NCBI GenBank assembly: GCA_016713885.1
Contig: JADJOF010000002.1
Span: 1 to 64,000 of the forward strand
Direction of reading: 5' to 3'
DNA length: 64,000 nucleotides
Origin: Bdellovibrionales bacterium
GTDB taxonomy: Bacteria > Bdellovibrionota > Bdellovibrionia > Bdellovibrionales > JAMPXM01
The notes below the pieces were generated by a model, which was given only the letters and a program-made list of their open reading frames with translations, did not search any database and was not told the origin of the DNA. Of the stretch, positions 38,436-47,361 are shown one piece after another (the stretch's first letter is position 1; every line of letters begins with the position of its first letter). The translations under genes were made by a program, and so were the position numbers.

Positions 38436-39782
38436 GTCGCTCTCCACTTCTAGCGCTTCGGTCTGGGCCGTCAGCGTTGAGTCTGTTATAGCGCGATTCA
38501 GCATAGCGTTCAATTCCTTTGGCTAAGATGGTTCGAGTCCGCTCGCAAAAAGCGTGATCCGCCTTGTGTTTATGACCCATTTTTACCTTGTTGACGAACA
38601 TACAGCCACCACCGCAAAGATGGCGAGCCCAGCACGAACCGCAGCCGTGCTTATTGATCAACGGCTCATCGTACTCTTTCAGCCGTTCTGAATTAATCAA
38701 GAGGTCGCGGCCGACCTCTTCTTCTTTTGCCCGACAAACCACTGGCAGACCGTGAACCGACCTTCGGTATCGAGTTGCAGATGCGATTTGCCGGCAAGGC
38801 AGTGGTTTTCGATTCTGACCTGATCATCAAGTGCGTGGAAAAGGTGGTTGAAAACGGCAAGACGTCGAAGCTCGTGTTCGCCCCCTCGTTGCCACGCGAG
38901 GTCTGCGACCGCCGCAACCTGTGTAGCGTATTCTCGCGATGCCTCTTCGTCGCCGGCCTCGGCCGCGAAGTCGAACTTGATTGAGTCGAAGGGATAATCT
39001 GCCAAAAACTCATAGGCTTGAACGACATTCAGATTGTGAGCACCAAAGACGGCTCCCGCGGTGAGGCTATGGAGCCGTTCGCGGACCTTAACGAGTTCGT
39101 TTAGGCCTTTTAAAACGGCGAGACTTGAGCCTTTGCCTGATTTTGTTAGGCGAGCCCGATCATGATCCTCCGGAGCGCCGTCGATGGAGACCGTGACGTG
39201 GGCTTTCAGGCTCGTGAGGAGTTCTGCGATTTCAGGTGTAACGAGCGTGCCGTTGGTGACGACATCAAAGCGCAGTTCGATGCCTCGGCCAGCGACCATG
39301 AGGCGGGCATCGCGAGCAATGGTGGTGATCAGTTCCGGTACAAGAAGCGGCTCGCCACCGAGGAAAGTGATAACGAAGCGCTCACCTTGAGGAACGTGAC
39401 TGAGGAGCATCGCAAGTTGCTCGCGGACACGATCCAACTCGGGCTTTTTTATCGCCGAGCCGTAGGTGCCGTCCCCCCCAGCTGCGCAATAGGTACAAGC
39501 GAGATTGCAAACTTGTGCCACATTGATGGTGAGGCTGCGAATGGCGTGTTCGACCCGGCCGCTTTTTGATCGCGGATCGAGCGAGCGGCTCCAGTCTTCA
39601 AGTTCTTGAGTCGCCGCCACCACGTTGGCGGTACCGTCAGTGGTGGCGGTGAGTGAGTTCCAGATCTCAGGATCAAGCGCTGCCACCTCAAGGCTGCGGG
39701 CGTGAAAGCCCACGACCGACCCGGAGGGGGTCTTGATCGCGAGAATCTCGCCGTGGTGAATGAGGCTGCCGATGCGTTCCAT
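38422..39782 (-). CDS. Radical SAM/SPASM peptide maturase (one frameshift)
   Basis: The ATG at 39782 has GAAGGGA upstream. An N-terminal domain of about 85 residues (MERIGSLIHHGEILAIKTPS onward) is of the type that often recognises leaders. The radical SAM core has CNLACTYCAAGGDGTYG (CX3CX2C for the 4Fe-4S cluster) and FLGGEPLL. The SPASM part begins with HCLAGKSHL and VCQWFVGQ. The frame then breaks at the A4 run 38725-38728. One extra A joins VGQ to KEEEVGRDLLINSE and the Cys-rich end HGCGSCWARHLCGGGCMF ... FCERT, so a full set of auxiliary-cluster cysteines exists. The closest known roles are thioether-forming or crosslinking maturases of RiPPs. About 452 aa when repaired. Heads the operon with peptide, kinase and regulator. 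Confidence 0.85.
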
Positions 39783-39791
39783 GGATCCCTT

Positions 39792-39866
39792 CTATTTCTT
39801 GAAGACTGCGCCCAGACGTGAAATTTCGACACCACCTTGCGCCCAAATCGGCTCGTGCGGTGTCAT
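39792..39866 (-). CDS. Tiny ORF directly upstream of radical SAM gene
   Basis: ATG at 39866 encodes 24 residues, MTPHEPIWAQGGVEISRLGA then VFKK, and stops 9 bases before the maturase start, with the maturase ribosome site in between. Its own ribosome site is weak. If one A is removed from the A4 run at 39883-39886, the frame extends up to an ATG at 39918 and gives a 41-aa peptide beginning MNFHRNRETAPKASR. The spacing is typical of coupled genes. It could be a second precursor, a recognition partner or chance. Confidence 0.35.
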   Translation of the reverse strand: MTPHEPIWAQGGVEISRLGAVFKK

Positions 39867-39995
39867 CTCGCACCGGGATGCCTTTTGGGGCAGTTTCCCG
39901 ATTGCGATGAAAATTCATACACTTAACTCAGGTCGCACAATCGGCCGCTCGGGCCGTTCACGCGACAAGGGATGAGAGAGCAAGGGGTGTTCCGT

Positions 39996-40018
39996 TTCAC
40001 CGCCACCGTGGCGGTGAA
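39996..40018. terminator. Hairpin after S74-protein gene
   Basis: Perfect inverted repeat TTCACCGCCAC / GTGGCGGTGAA around a single C, forming an 8-9 bp stem, 7 bases after the stop at 40025. No T run follows, so termination strength is uncertain. It separates the fibre-like gene from the radical SAM operon. Confidence 0.5.
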
Positions 40019-40024
40019 GAAGGA

Positions 40025-43000
40025 CTATCGGCAGAATTCGGCCGAAGGGTCCTTTTCGCAGAGGTACTTCTTCATGGCGGCGTTCTCAGCCTTAAGCGAG
40101 GCGAGCTCGGCTTTTTGGTCAGTGAGTTGCGTGAAGAGCTCTTGCACAGCTTTGATCAGCGGTGAAATGAGTTCGGTGTAACGGACGCCGAAGCGATCGG
40201 ACTTTTCGTCATGAGTGACGATGACGTTGTCGATACGATCGTGTCCCAGTTCACGCTTTGTTTCTTCAAGCGCGGCTTGTGTCTCCTGAGCGATCACACC
40301 GTAGTGGAGCGCTTTGTCGGAGCCGTCGTTCCAGTGGTATGAAACGGGGCGCAGTCTATTGATAAAATTCAATCCAAGATCTGAATTTTCGATCGAGTTT
40401 TTTAGGCGGGCATCAGACGTGTTGATCGTGCCGTTGACCGCGTAGACGTTCATGAATCGGAACGAGGCGTCTCCCAGATTTGAACTGTTGTCCGTGGCGG
40501 GCGCGATCGTGCCGTTCACCTGGAGTTTGAATCCGGGCGACGTTGTGCCAATGCCGACATTTCCAGAGGCGTTGATGTTGAGACGATCCAAAAGGGCGTT
40601 CTCGTCATAGATTTTAAAACCAATACCCGACGTGGTCATCGAGAATGAATTTCCGCTGGCGTCCATACGAACGCCGGAGTTTGTCGCATTATACATATGA
40701 AGTTGGTGGGTTGGCGTCGTCGTGCCAATTCCGATTTTGTTGTTTGTGAAGTCACCAAAGATCAACGGAACGCCTGGAGCGTTCCCGATCCAAAGCTGGT
40801 TGTTGATGCCCGTCGAAGTTGCGGGGCCCGAGTTGTAACCGATCATGACGTTACCTGAACTTGAGCCGTTGGCGTTGTATCCCGCTCCTGCACCTAAGAA
40901 GGTGTTGCTTGTGCCACCGACAATTTGGCCGCCCGATTGGTAGCCAACGGCTGTATTGTTTGGGCTCGACGTCAAGTTCGCTAAACTGTTCTCGCCGATG
41001 GAAGTATTGTAGTTTGCAGTCGAGGCGTTTTGCAGAGCCGACTTGCCGAGTGTCGTGTTACTGCTGCCCGATGTTAGGGCGTTACCAGAGCTGATACCAA
41101 TCAGGGTGTTGCTTGACCCCGTGACTCCATATGTGGCGGCGCCGAAACCGAGATTGAAGTTCGGGCTCGACTCAAGCATGATGTCGCCGTAACCACTGGA
41201 GTTCTTCAGCTTCAAAATTGATTTGCTCGTAAGGCTCTCCGCGATGACGCTGACCGAGCCGCTCCCGCGTGAATGCAGCGGTGCTGTCGGCGTTGTGATG
41301 CCGATGCCGACGTTGCCAGTATTAAAGTAAATGTCGCTGGCGTTGTTTGTCCACTGAGAGGGTGAGTAGCCGACGATTCGGTCTGTCGGAATGGAACTGG
41401 CGGTAATCTGCGTTCCGCTGATCTGAATGCTCGTACATGTGAAGGTATCGGTGAGTGATGACCACGTGAGAGTTTGGTTGCTCGCACACGTTGAGGATCC
41501 GCTAAATTGCTGAGTGCCAGCGGTTGTTAAAAGATGACCAATTGAAAAATTGATCGGTGACCAATCGGCGCCATTGTAACGCAAGACCTGTCCGTTTGAT
41601 GGAGCAGTCGGGTCGATCGTACGGCCCTGAATTTTGCTTACCGAGGGGTTCGGATAGGCGCCGCTTAAGTCTCCACCCGCAGCACCGGCTGCGCCCGCGA
41701 CTCCGCACTCCCAGCGGTTCATCACAGTCCATTGCAGAGTTTCGCCCATTGCACACTGTGTTCCGTTTGGTGCGTAGTTAAAGTATTTGCCTGCGCCACT
41801 CGTCAGTTGATCCACGCCGATCGCGGGAGCGACGTTGCTTGCCAAGGTGATGCGGCCTTTCGAATCGACGGTGAATGTCGGAATCATCGAGGCTGTACCG
41901 TAAGTGCTTGGCGTTACGCCACTTGCAGAGAGCACCGGGTTTGGATAGCTACCGGTGAGGTCGCCGCCAGCGGCACCTGTTGGTGCGCTGCCAATTGCGT
42001 CCCATGAGGAACCGTTATCGCGATAGATAATCAACGTATCGGTCGTTACATAGAGGCGACCGGCAGTTCCCGCGGCGGGGCGCCCGGCAAATAAGCCGGA
42101 CTGGATCGACGGTGTGTTACCGCCATTCATCACGCCATCGGCAATGCCATATCCGGCCAGCGTCGTTGGGGCTGACGTGATCTTTGACCATGGAAGCAGC
42201 GGAATATCGTTTACAACAAGGGCACGGAACGTCGGGGCTCCGGAGGCACTATCGGGAGAGGCAAACATCATGTTGGCGGGACGCGTGTTCCAGGTGAGTG
42301 TGATTGTTCCACTCGAGGTCACCGGTGCGCCGGTGACTCCGAACTCAGAAGGAGCAGAAAAGCCAACAGAGGTCACCGTGCCGGCGCCACCGGCGGAGAG
42401 TGTGTTGACCACCGAGCCGTTATAGTACTGAAGAGTGTTCGTGGTGTTGTTGTACCAGATCGAACCCGCGGTCGGCGAGCCTGGAGCAGCTGCAACCGAT
42501 GGAAGTTGTGCTCCGTTCGGATCGGACGCTTTCATGTAAACGGTGCTCGAACCGTTGAGAAGAGCAGTGAGAGAAGGAAAGTTTGACGGCGAGAATACGG
42601 TGTCGACATTCGCCTGTGTGACGTTGTAGCCGCCGGCGGTATTGACGGCGATAAAGTCTGTGGCCGCTTTGCCTTGAAGAGATTCTGCGACCGTCGCCGA
42701 CGGTACAGGTGAAAGTGTGAAGTCTGGAGTGAGTGCCGTCGCGTTGACGATCGTGCGAAGTTTTCTAGAGTCGCCAGAGGCCGGAGTGTACGCGCTCGGG
42801 CAATAAGTGGCATCAACGCTGCGGACGAGTCCCGAGTTTTGGAAAATGGTTTTCAGACTGAGTCCGCCATCGATGGCGGCAGACGAGCGAGCGCCTGAGC
42901 CAACGAGAACAGAGAAGGATCCATCACTCGCGAGCGCCACAGCGGCGTGTGTTTCTTCAAAGAGCAAGCACGATCCGGCAGGATTAAAAATCTGGAATTT

Positions 43001-43165
43001 AATTGAGACAGGCCCGGCCATTGGCGTGCCAGTCGCATCGTCAACCAAGACCCCGTCAAAGTTAAAACTCTGTGCCAGGTTTGAGGCGGTAGCCAAAGGA
43101 GAGTGCATCGCGATCAGAACGCCCGCGAGACTTGCGACTAAACTGAGGATGTTTTTAAAGCGCAT
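40025..43165 (-). CDS. Secreted fibre-like protein with S74 intramolecular chaperone
   Basis: The ATG at 43165 with GGGAGAAG upstream is the likely start (1046 aa). A signal peptide (FKNILSLVASLAGVLIAMHS) is followed by an Ig-like N-terminal region and a long Gly/Ser/Thr/Asn-rich body with many repeats (e.g. IGSAPTGAAGGDLTGSYPNP and AAGAAGGDLSGAYPNPSVSK; NVGIGTTSP-type turns repeated at least four times). The C-terminus has TSDARLKNSIENSDLGLNFI and PVSYHWNDG, the S74 (endosialidase-type) chaperone that folds a trimeric fibre and then cuts itself off before the Ser. A coiled coil ends the protein. These domains are common in phage tail spikes but also in bacterial surface proteins. No phage genes adjoin, and it has a Sec signal, so a surface adhesin or fibre is likely. 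Confidence 0.85.
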   Translation of the reverse strand: MRFKNILSLVASLAGVLIAMHSPLATASNLAQSFNFDGVLVDDATGTPMAGPVSIKFQIFNPAGSCLLFEETHAAVALASDGSFSVLVGSGARSSAAIDGGLSLKTIFQNSGLVRSVDATYCPSAYTPASGDSRKLRTIVNATALTPDFTLSPVPSATVAESLQGKAATDFIAVNTAGGYNVTQANVDTVFSPSNFPSLTALLNGSSTVYMKASDPNGAQLPSVAAAPGSPTAGSIWYNNTTNTLQYYNGSVVNTLSAGGAGTVTSVGFSAPSEFGVTGAPVTSSGTITLTWNTRPANMMFASPDSASGAPTFRALVVNDIPLLPWSKITSAPTTLAGYGIADGVMNGGNTPSIQSGLFAGRPAAGTAGRLYVTTDTLIIYRDNGSSWDAIGSAPTGAAGGDLTGSYPNPVLSASGVTPSTYGTASMIPTFTVDSKGRITLASNVAPAIGVDQLTSGAGKYFNYAPNGTQCAMGETLQWTVMNRWECGVAGAAGAAGGDLSGAYPNPSVSKIQGRTIDPTAPSNGQVLRYNGADWSPINFSIGHLLTTAGTQQFSGSSTCASNQTLTWSSLTDTFTCTSIQISGTQITASSIPTDRIVGYSPSQWTNNASDIYFNTGNVGIGITTPTAPLHSRGSGSVSVIAESLTSKSILKLKNSSGYGDIMLESSPNFNLGFGAATYGVTGSSNTLIGISSGNALTSGSSNTTLGKSALQNASTANYNTSIGENSLANLTSSPNNTAVGYQSGGQIVGGTSNTFLGAGAGYNANGSSSGNVMIGYNSGPATSTGINNQLWIGNAPGVPLIFGDFTNNKIGIGTTTPTHQLHMYNATNSGVRMDASGNSFSMTTSGIGFKIYDENALLDRLNINASGNVGIGTTSPGFKLQVNGTIAPATDNSSNLGDASFRFMNVYAVNGTINTSDARLKNSIENSDLGLNFINRLRPVSYHWNDGSDKALHYGVIAQETQAALEETKRELGHDRIDNVIVTHDEKSDRFGVRYTELISPLIKAVQELFTQLTDQKAELASLKAENAAMKKYLCEKDPSAEFCR

Positions 43166-43178
43166 GGGTCTTCTCCCG

Positions 43179-43901
43179 TTATTGTTTTTCAATTCTCATC
43201 CCTCCGCCTGAGGCAGAGGCACCGCTGACTGGCTTTCCGATTCGAGCAGAGAGTTTCATCGCTCCGCCCGTTGCGACCTGCGCACCGTTCGAGACATGAA
43301 ATCGTGGAACGGTTTGAGTGGCATCGGCCACGGTGCACGAAGCCGGGTAGTTATTTTGATTTGCCACCGTGTTGGTGACGCTTGAGAAGCTCGCGTTGAT
43401 GGTGACGTCGACCGTGTCGCTATGAAGCCCCACATTTGTCGCCGCACCAAGATAATAGATCTTGTTGAGCTGAGTTGGCGAAAACGGCGCATTCATTGCG
43501 GGACAGGCACTGTTGTCGTTTTCGGCCATTAAATACATGTACAGCTCAAAGTCGCGGCCGTCTCCGCGAGGAACTGTTACCTCAAGAGTCTGTCCAGCTT
43601 CGGCAAATCCCGCGACGATGCCAGTTCGAGGGCTACACGTCGATGCCGGATTTTCTTTGATATCACCGGCCAACACATTGACGCCAAAGCACGCCTTGCG
43701 ATTGGCGGGGAGAGCGCTAAAGGCGCCAACTTTTTGAGTGGTGGTCTGTCTCGAAGGAAGCTGAATGGTGATAGTTGAAGTGCTTCCGCTCTGAGGTTTC
43801 ATTGTACAGCCGCCGAGAATAATAGTGAGAATCGCGGCCACGCCGGCAACGGGATAGGTAACTGATGCGACTGAATTGAGTTTCGTCAGAAAAACGAAAA
43901 T
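43179..43901 (-). CDS. Lipoprotein upstream of the S74 fibre gene
   Basis: A lipoprotein with a signal ending in lipobox ILGGC (Cys in ILTIILGGCTMKPQ). The Ser/Thr/Gln-rich linker leads to a beta-rich body with about five Cys. A GTG at 43841 gives 220 aa but leaves almost no n-region. The frame stays open upstream, and a GGGAGG ribosome site (43908-43913) sits six bases before an ATT at 43901. A rare ATT start would give a normal basic-hydrophobic signal (TKLNSVASVTYPVAGVAAIL). The fibre gene starts 13 bases after the stop, so the two likely form a surface complex. No family recognised. Confidence 0.6.
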   Translation of the reverse strand: MFVFLTKLNSVASVTYPVAGVAAILTIILGGCTMKPQSGSTSTITIQLPSRQTTTQKVGAFSALPANRKACFGVNVLAGDIKENPASTCSPRTGIVAGFAEAGQTLEVTVPRGDGRDFELYMYLMAENDNSACPAMNAPFSPTQLNKIYYLGAATNVGLHSDTVDVTINASFSSVTNTVANQNNYPASCTVADATQTVPRFHVSNGAQVATGGAMKLSARIGKPVSGASASGGGMRIEKQ

Positions 43902-43909
43902 ACCAGACC

Positions 43910-43947
43910 TCCCGAAAACGTCCCGTTGTGCTTGTTACGTTTCGGGA
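43910..43947 (-). promoter_or_regulatory. Hairpin covering ribosome site of lipoprotein gene
   Basis: On the minus strand, CCCGAAACGT (about 43946-43937) can pair with ACGTTTTCGGG (43921-43911), which merges into the GGGAGG ribosome site. The same upstream arm can instead form a small hairpin with CGTTTT just before it (about 43952-43936, CGTTTT-CCCG-AAACG). The two structures exclude each other. This layout could control translation of the lipoprotein-fibre operon. Confidence 0.4.
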
Positions 43948-43960
43948 AAACGTAAAGTAA

Positions 43961-44000
43961 CCTTGAAGGTTCAAGGCCGGGTTCGGGCTTTCGTCCCGAA
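43961..44000. repeat. Two adjacent inverted repeats
   Basis: A perfect 7-bp palindrome CCTTGAA-GG-TTCAAGG (43961-43976) and a 6-bp stem TTCGGG-N7-CCCGAA (43982-44000). They lie between the PBP1A stop and the lipoprotein gene and may serve as terminator or operator. Confidence 0.4.
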
Positions 44001-44079
44001 TTGAGTCTTAAATGATCATGATGATGCGTCAGTGTGATACTGAACGCGAATTCGCTCGCAGTGGTTCAAGTCGAGGCTT

Positions 44080-46580
44080 TTAAAAGAATGACTTTAGTCC
44101 GGACTCGGATTTGCGCTCGATGAGTTGAACGGGGCCTTTAATCTCATCGCGAAGGATGGGGTACTTTTCCAAATCCGCACTTTCAAGGGTCAGCGTTTCG
44201 ACACCTTCGGGCCACTGAAATTCCCGTTTAGAAGCAGCGTCCGGAGAGAGCTTCTGAGCGCCGAGCATGAATTGGGTCCAAATGGGAACGGCGCCACTTC
44301 CACCAGTGAGACCGTGTGAGGTGTTGTCGTCGTATCCAACCCATACAACGGCGGCCATCTCTGGAGAAAAGCCTGCAAACCACGCGTCTTTTTTGTCGTT
44401 GGTGGTTCCTGTCTTTCCGGCAATGGCCCCAGTGAGTCCCATTGCGCGGGCGCCACGGGCGGTGCCGTGATCGACAACGGCCTTGAGCATTCCGACAAGT
44501 ATGGCCGCAGACTCCGGATTGACCGCCTTTTCTTCTGTTGGTCGAAAGGCGAAGAGCTCGCTACCAGAGAGGTCTTCGACTCGATAGATCGACGACAGCG
44601 GCACGTGAGTGCCAAGCCTTGCCAGTGACGTATAGGCGCTTAAGACTTCTGTGGGCGCGAGTTCAAAGGCTCCCAAGCTGAGTGAGGGGAGCGGATCAAG
44701 CTTCGATTCGATGCCGAGCTTGCGAGCGATATCGATCACATTTTTGATTCCCACGGTGGAGCCCAGTCGGGCGGTCGCCGAATTTAATGATTCCACAAGT
44801 CCATACCAGAGCGGGATCATTCCGCGGAATTTCCCATCATAGTTTTTCGGCGTCCACGACTGTCCTTCGTACTTCAGCGTGAAAGCGGAGTCATCGATCT
44901 CGGTGGTGGCCTTGTAGGGGTCGCCATCGGGATCTTTGTTTTCGAGTGCCGCGAGATAAACAAACGGTTTCATCACCGAGCCGACTTGTCGTCGACTTTC
45001 GACCGCGCGGTTGTACTGTGTGGCCACGTAGCTTCGGCCACCGACGATCGATGTGATAAAGCCAGATGACGGATCGCTTGAGATCAGCAGCGCTTCGAGG
45101 TTCTTGCCTTTTTCTTTTAGTTTCTTAATTGCAGCGACAGAGGTCTCCAACTTTTCGAGCCCGCCGCGTACAGCCCTTTGTGCCGCCTCTTGCGCGCGCA
45201 GATCAAGAGTGGTGTAGACGCGAAGTCCTTGCGAGGGATCGAGGCCCATTTTTTCAAGCTCTTTCCGAACGGCGCGAACAAAATAGGGAGCGGGCTCGGT
45301 GAGGACGCGTCCAGGGGCTTTTGGGAGAGGCGCGGACTGAGACGCCGCAAAGGTCTTCTCGTCAATGCGGCCACTGTCGCGCATCTTCTCAAGTACGCGA
45401 GTGCGTCGTTTGAGCGCGGACTCGGGCTTGGTGAAGGGATTGTAGAGGCCGGGGCTATTGAGCACGGCCGCAAGGAGAGCGCATTCTTCTGTCTCAAGAG
45501 ACTGAATGGGCTTTGCGAAGTAGTGCTGGGCCGCGGCCGCAAAACCGCGGACCTCAAAGGGGCCGTTCTGGCCCATGTAGATCAGATTCAAGTAGGTCTC
45601 TAAGATATCTTCTTTGGAGGCGCGTCGCTCGACCAGAAACGACATCGCAATTTCGGTGAGTTTGCGAGTGAGGGTCTTCTCTTCGGTGAGAAAGTAGTTT
45701 TTGACGAGTTGTTGAGTAATCGTGCTTCCACCCTGAGCAAAGCGGCCGTGCCGAAGATTGGCGACGACGGCTCGAAGTAGTGATGTGAAGCTGATGCCGG
45801 AGTGCTCAAGAAACTGTGGATCCTCTATGGCGAGGAGCGCGTCTTTGCAAAGCGGTGGAATTTGTCCAAGGTCGACGACGGTTCGTAAAATGGGTTTGTC
45901 CCCGTAGTATTGGGCAAAGAGTTCCGGGTCGAGCACCGCGCTCTCTGATGGACGAGGGTTGGCACCTGCATAGGTACCGACGATGTTGTTGCTCTTGTCG
46001 AAAGCGATAATTTGAACAGGCTCGGTCTGTGCTGGTTCGAGTGGCGATACGGCGACTGGGGCCGGAGTTGAATCGGGCGCCGCTGAAGCAGTTGGTTCTA
46101 CCAGCGACTCGGTTCGGGTTTGGTGTCGAAAGACCACGCAATCGTTGACGGGAGCATTTTCTCTCGGCGCAGTCTCTTCGCCGCTGGTCTCTATGGCGGC
46201 TGGCGAGGGCAGCACAGCGAGGCAGTTGGCGCCGGTCCAGTGGCTGACGTCGGCCGGTTGAATCGGCTGGCCGAATTCGCGGAGCCGATATCCGCGGCGA
46301 GCAAAAATGGCCATGAGGTCCGATGGATCGAGGCGATATCCCGTTTTGATAAACTCCGGAGCCGAATAGAATTCAACGGGGGAGCGAAGCGCTTTTGCTG
46401 AAAGCGCTCGGCGATCTCGTGATCGAGTTTGAGCATCCAAACACTGATGACAAAGGCCGCAGCCGCCGTGAGCAGCGTGCCGATGAGCAACACCCAGAGT
46501 GCGATGCGACGCTTGCGGCCGCGACGCTTCGGTGATGGGTCTTTGTCTGAGGAGTTCGCGGATTTTGCAGATTTGGACAT
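44080..46580 (-). CDS. Bifunctional penicillin-binding protein 1A (one frameshift near N-terminus)
   Basis: A class A PBP of about 834 aa. The true N-terminus is in a separate frame from 46580: MSKSAKSANSSDKDPSPKRR, then a membrane anchor (IALWVLLIGTLLTAAAAFVI). One extra A in the A4 run 46393-46396 (or one base in the G5 run 46378-46382) joins it to LRSPVEFYSAPEFIKTGYRL. The glycosyltransferase domain has EDPQFLEHSGISF with catalytic Glu, and GGSTITQQLVKNY. The transpeptidase domain has SVMKPF (SxxK), SLNSAT (SxN) and GKTGTTNDKKD (KTG). It polymerises and cross-links peptidoglycan in the periplasm. A Pro/Glu/Ala-rich linker (about 130-190) follows the N-terminal region. Divergent from groES. 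Confidence 0.9.
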
Positions 46581-46586
46581 CAGTGG

Positions 46587-46614
46587 TTGACATTAGTCAT
46601 GACTGACCTATTTA
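46587..46614 (+). promoter_or_regulatory. Promoter for groES-like gene
   Basis: TTGACA (46587-46592) and TATTTA (46609-46614) with a 16-base spacer that contains a perfect palindrome AGTCATGACT (46595-46604), a possible operator. It partly overlaps the start of the divergent PBP1A gene. No CIRCE element is seen. Confidence 0.5.
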
Positions 46615-46642
46615 GTCCAGGTCACCGAATCGAGGTAGCGCA

Positions 46643-47188
46643 ATGGCCAAGAAAAAATCTGTCAAAACCGGCAAGTCAGCAAAGACGAAAACGACAAAAG
46701 CAGCAAAGACAAAGACGAGCAAAGCAGTGAAAACTGTTTCGAAAGTGTCAAAAGCTGTCAAAAAAACGACAAAACCGACGGCTCGGTTGGCGTCGAAATC
46801 AGCGCCAAAAGTGTCGGCTAAAGAAGTGGCCCGCACGGTTTCCACAAGTGCGGCGAAGCCGACTTTGAAGTTGGTGAAAAGCAAGTCGTCGATGGCATTT
46901 GCCTTTCAGCCACTCGACGATCGCATCTTGGTCGAGCGCGCAGGCGAGAGCAACATGACGCCAGGTGGATTGTATATTCCAGACACCGTATCCGAGCGTC
47001 CAACAAAGGGAGTCGTGAAGGCGGTTGGCCGCGGGCATCAGGATAAAAAAGGTCGTGTTCAGCCACTCGACGTGAAGGTTGGCGACACTGTTCTTTTCAC
47101 GAGCTACGCTGGAACAGAAGTGGAGTTTGGTGGAGAGACGTACTTGATTCTTCGCGAAACAGATCTTCTCGGTGTGAGTGCTGATTAA
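46643..47188 (+). CDS. GroES co-chaperonin with histone-H1-like N-terminal extension
   Basis: A 181-aa protein with ribosome site GAGGTAG. Residues 84-181 are a full GroES: QPLDDRILVERAGESN, GGLYIPDT, GVVKAVGRG, VKVGDTVLFTSYAGTEVEF. GroES is normally about 97 aa. Residues 1-83 are a Lys/Ala/Thr/Ser-rich tail (KSAKTKTTKAAKTKTSKAVK) like histone H1 or AlgP-type DNA-binding tails. There is no groEL next to it, and a strong terminator follows, so it is a single-gene unit. The internal Met84 codon has no ribosome site, so the long form is probably made. It may be a second GroES with nucleic-acid or polyanion binding. Confidence 0.9.
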   Translation: MAKKKSVKTGKSAKTKTTKAAKTKTSKAVKTVSKVSKAVKKTTKPTARLASKSAPKVSAKEVARTVSTSAAKPTLKLVKSKSSMAFAFQPLDDRILVERAGESNMTPGGLYIPDTVSERPTKGVVKAVGRGHQDKKGRVQPLDVKVGDTVLFTSYAGTEVEFGGETYLILRETDLLGVSAD

Positions 47189-47225
47189 GACTTCAGCGAT
47201 TGCGTTCAAATAGCACTTGTTTTCA

Positions 47226-47260
47226 GCACGAAAGCCGCTCTCGAAGCGGCTTTCGTGTTT
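47226..47260 (+). terminator. Rho-independent terminator of groES-like gene
   Basis: Perfect 13-bp stem CACGAAAGCCGCT / AGCGGCTTTCGTG with a 5-base loop, followed by TTTT. Confidence 0.85.
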
Positions 47261-47361
47261 TATGCGCCGCGCTTACTGCCGGTGCTGATGCCTTGACCTC
47301 TCGTGGCGTATCGCAATGTAATGTTGTCGAAGACGCAAACTCTAGGGTGAAAGGATCAGCC

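Noticed and set aside
38436..38513. Longer start for the peptide at 38513
   Set aside because: The extra 26 residues lie inside the SPASM coding sequence and lack a ribosome site; the ATG at 38435 has a good one.
40025..43165. Prophage tail fibre
   Set aside because: S74 domain and collagen-like repeats suggested phage, but a Sec signal peptide and only host-type neighbours are present.
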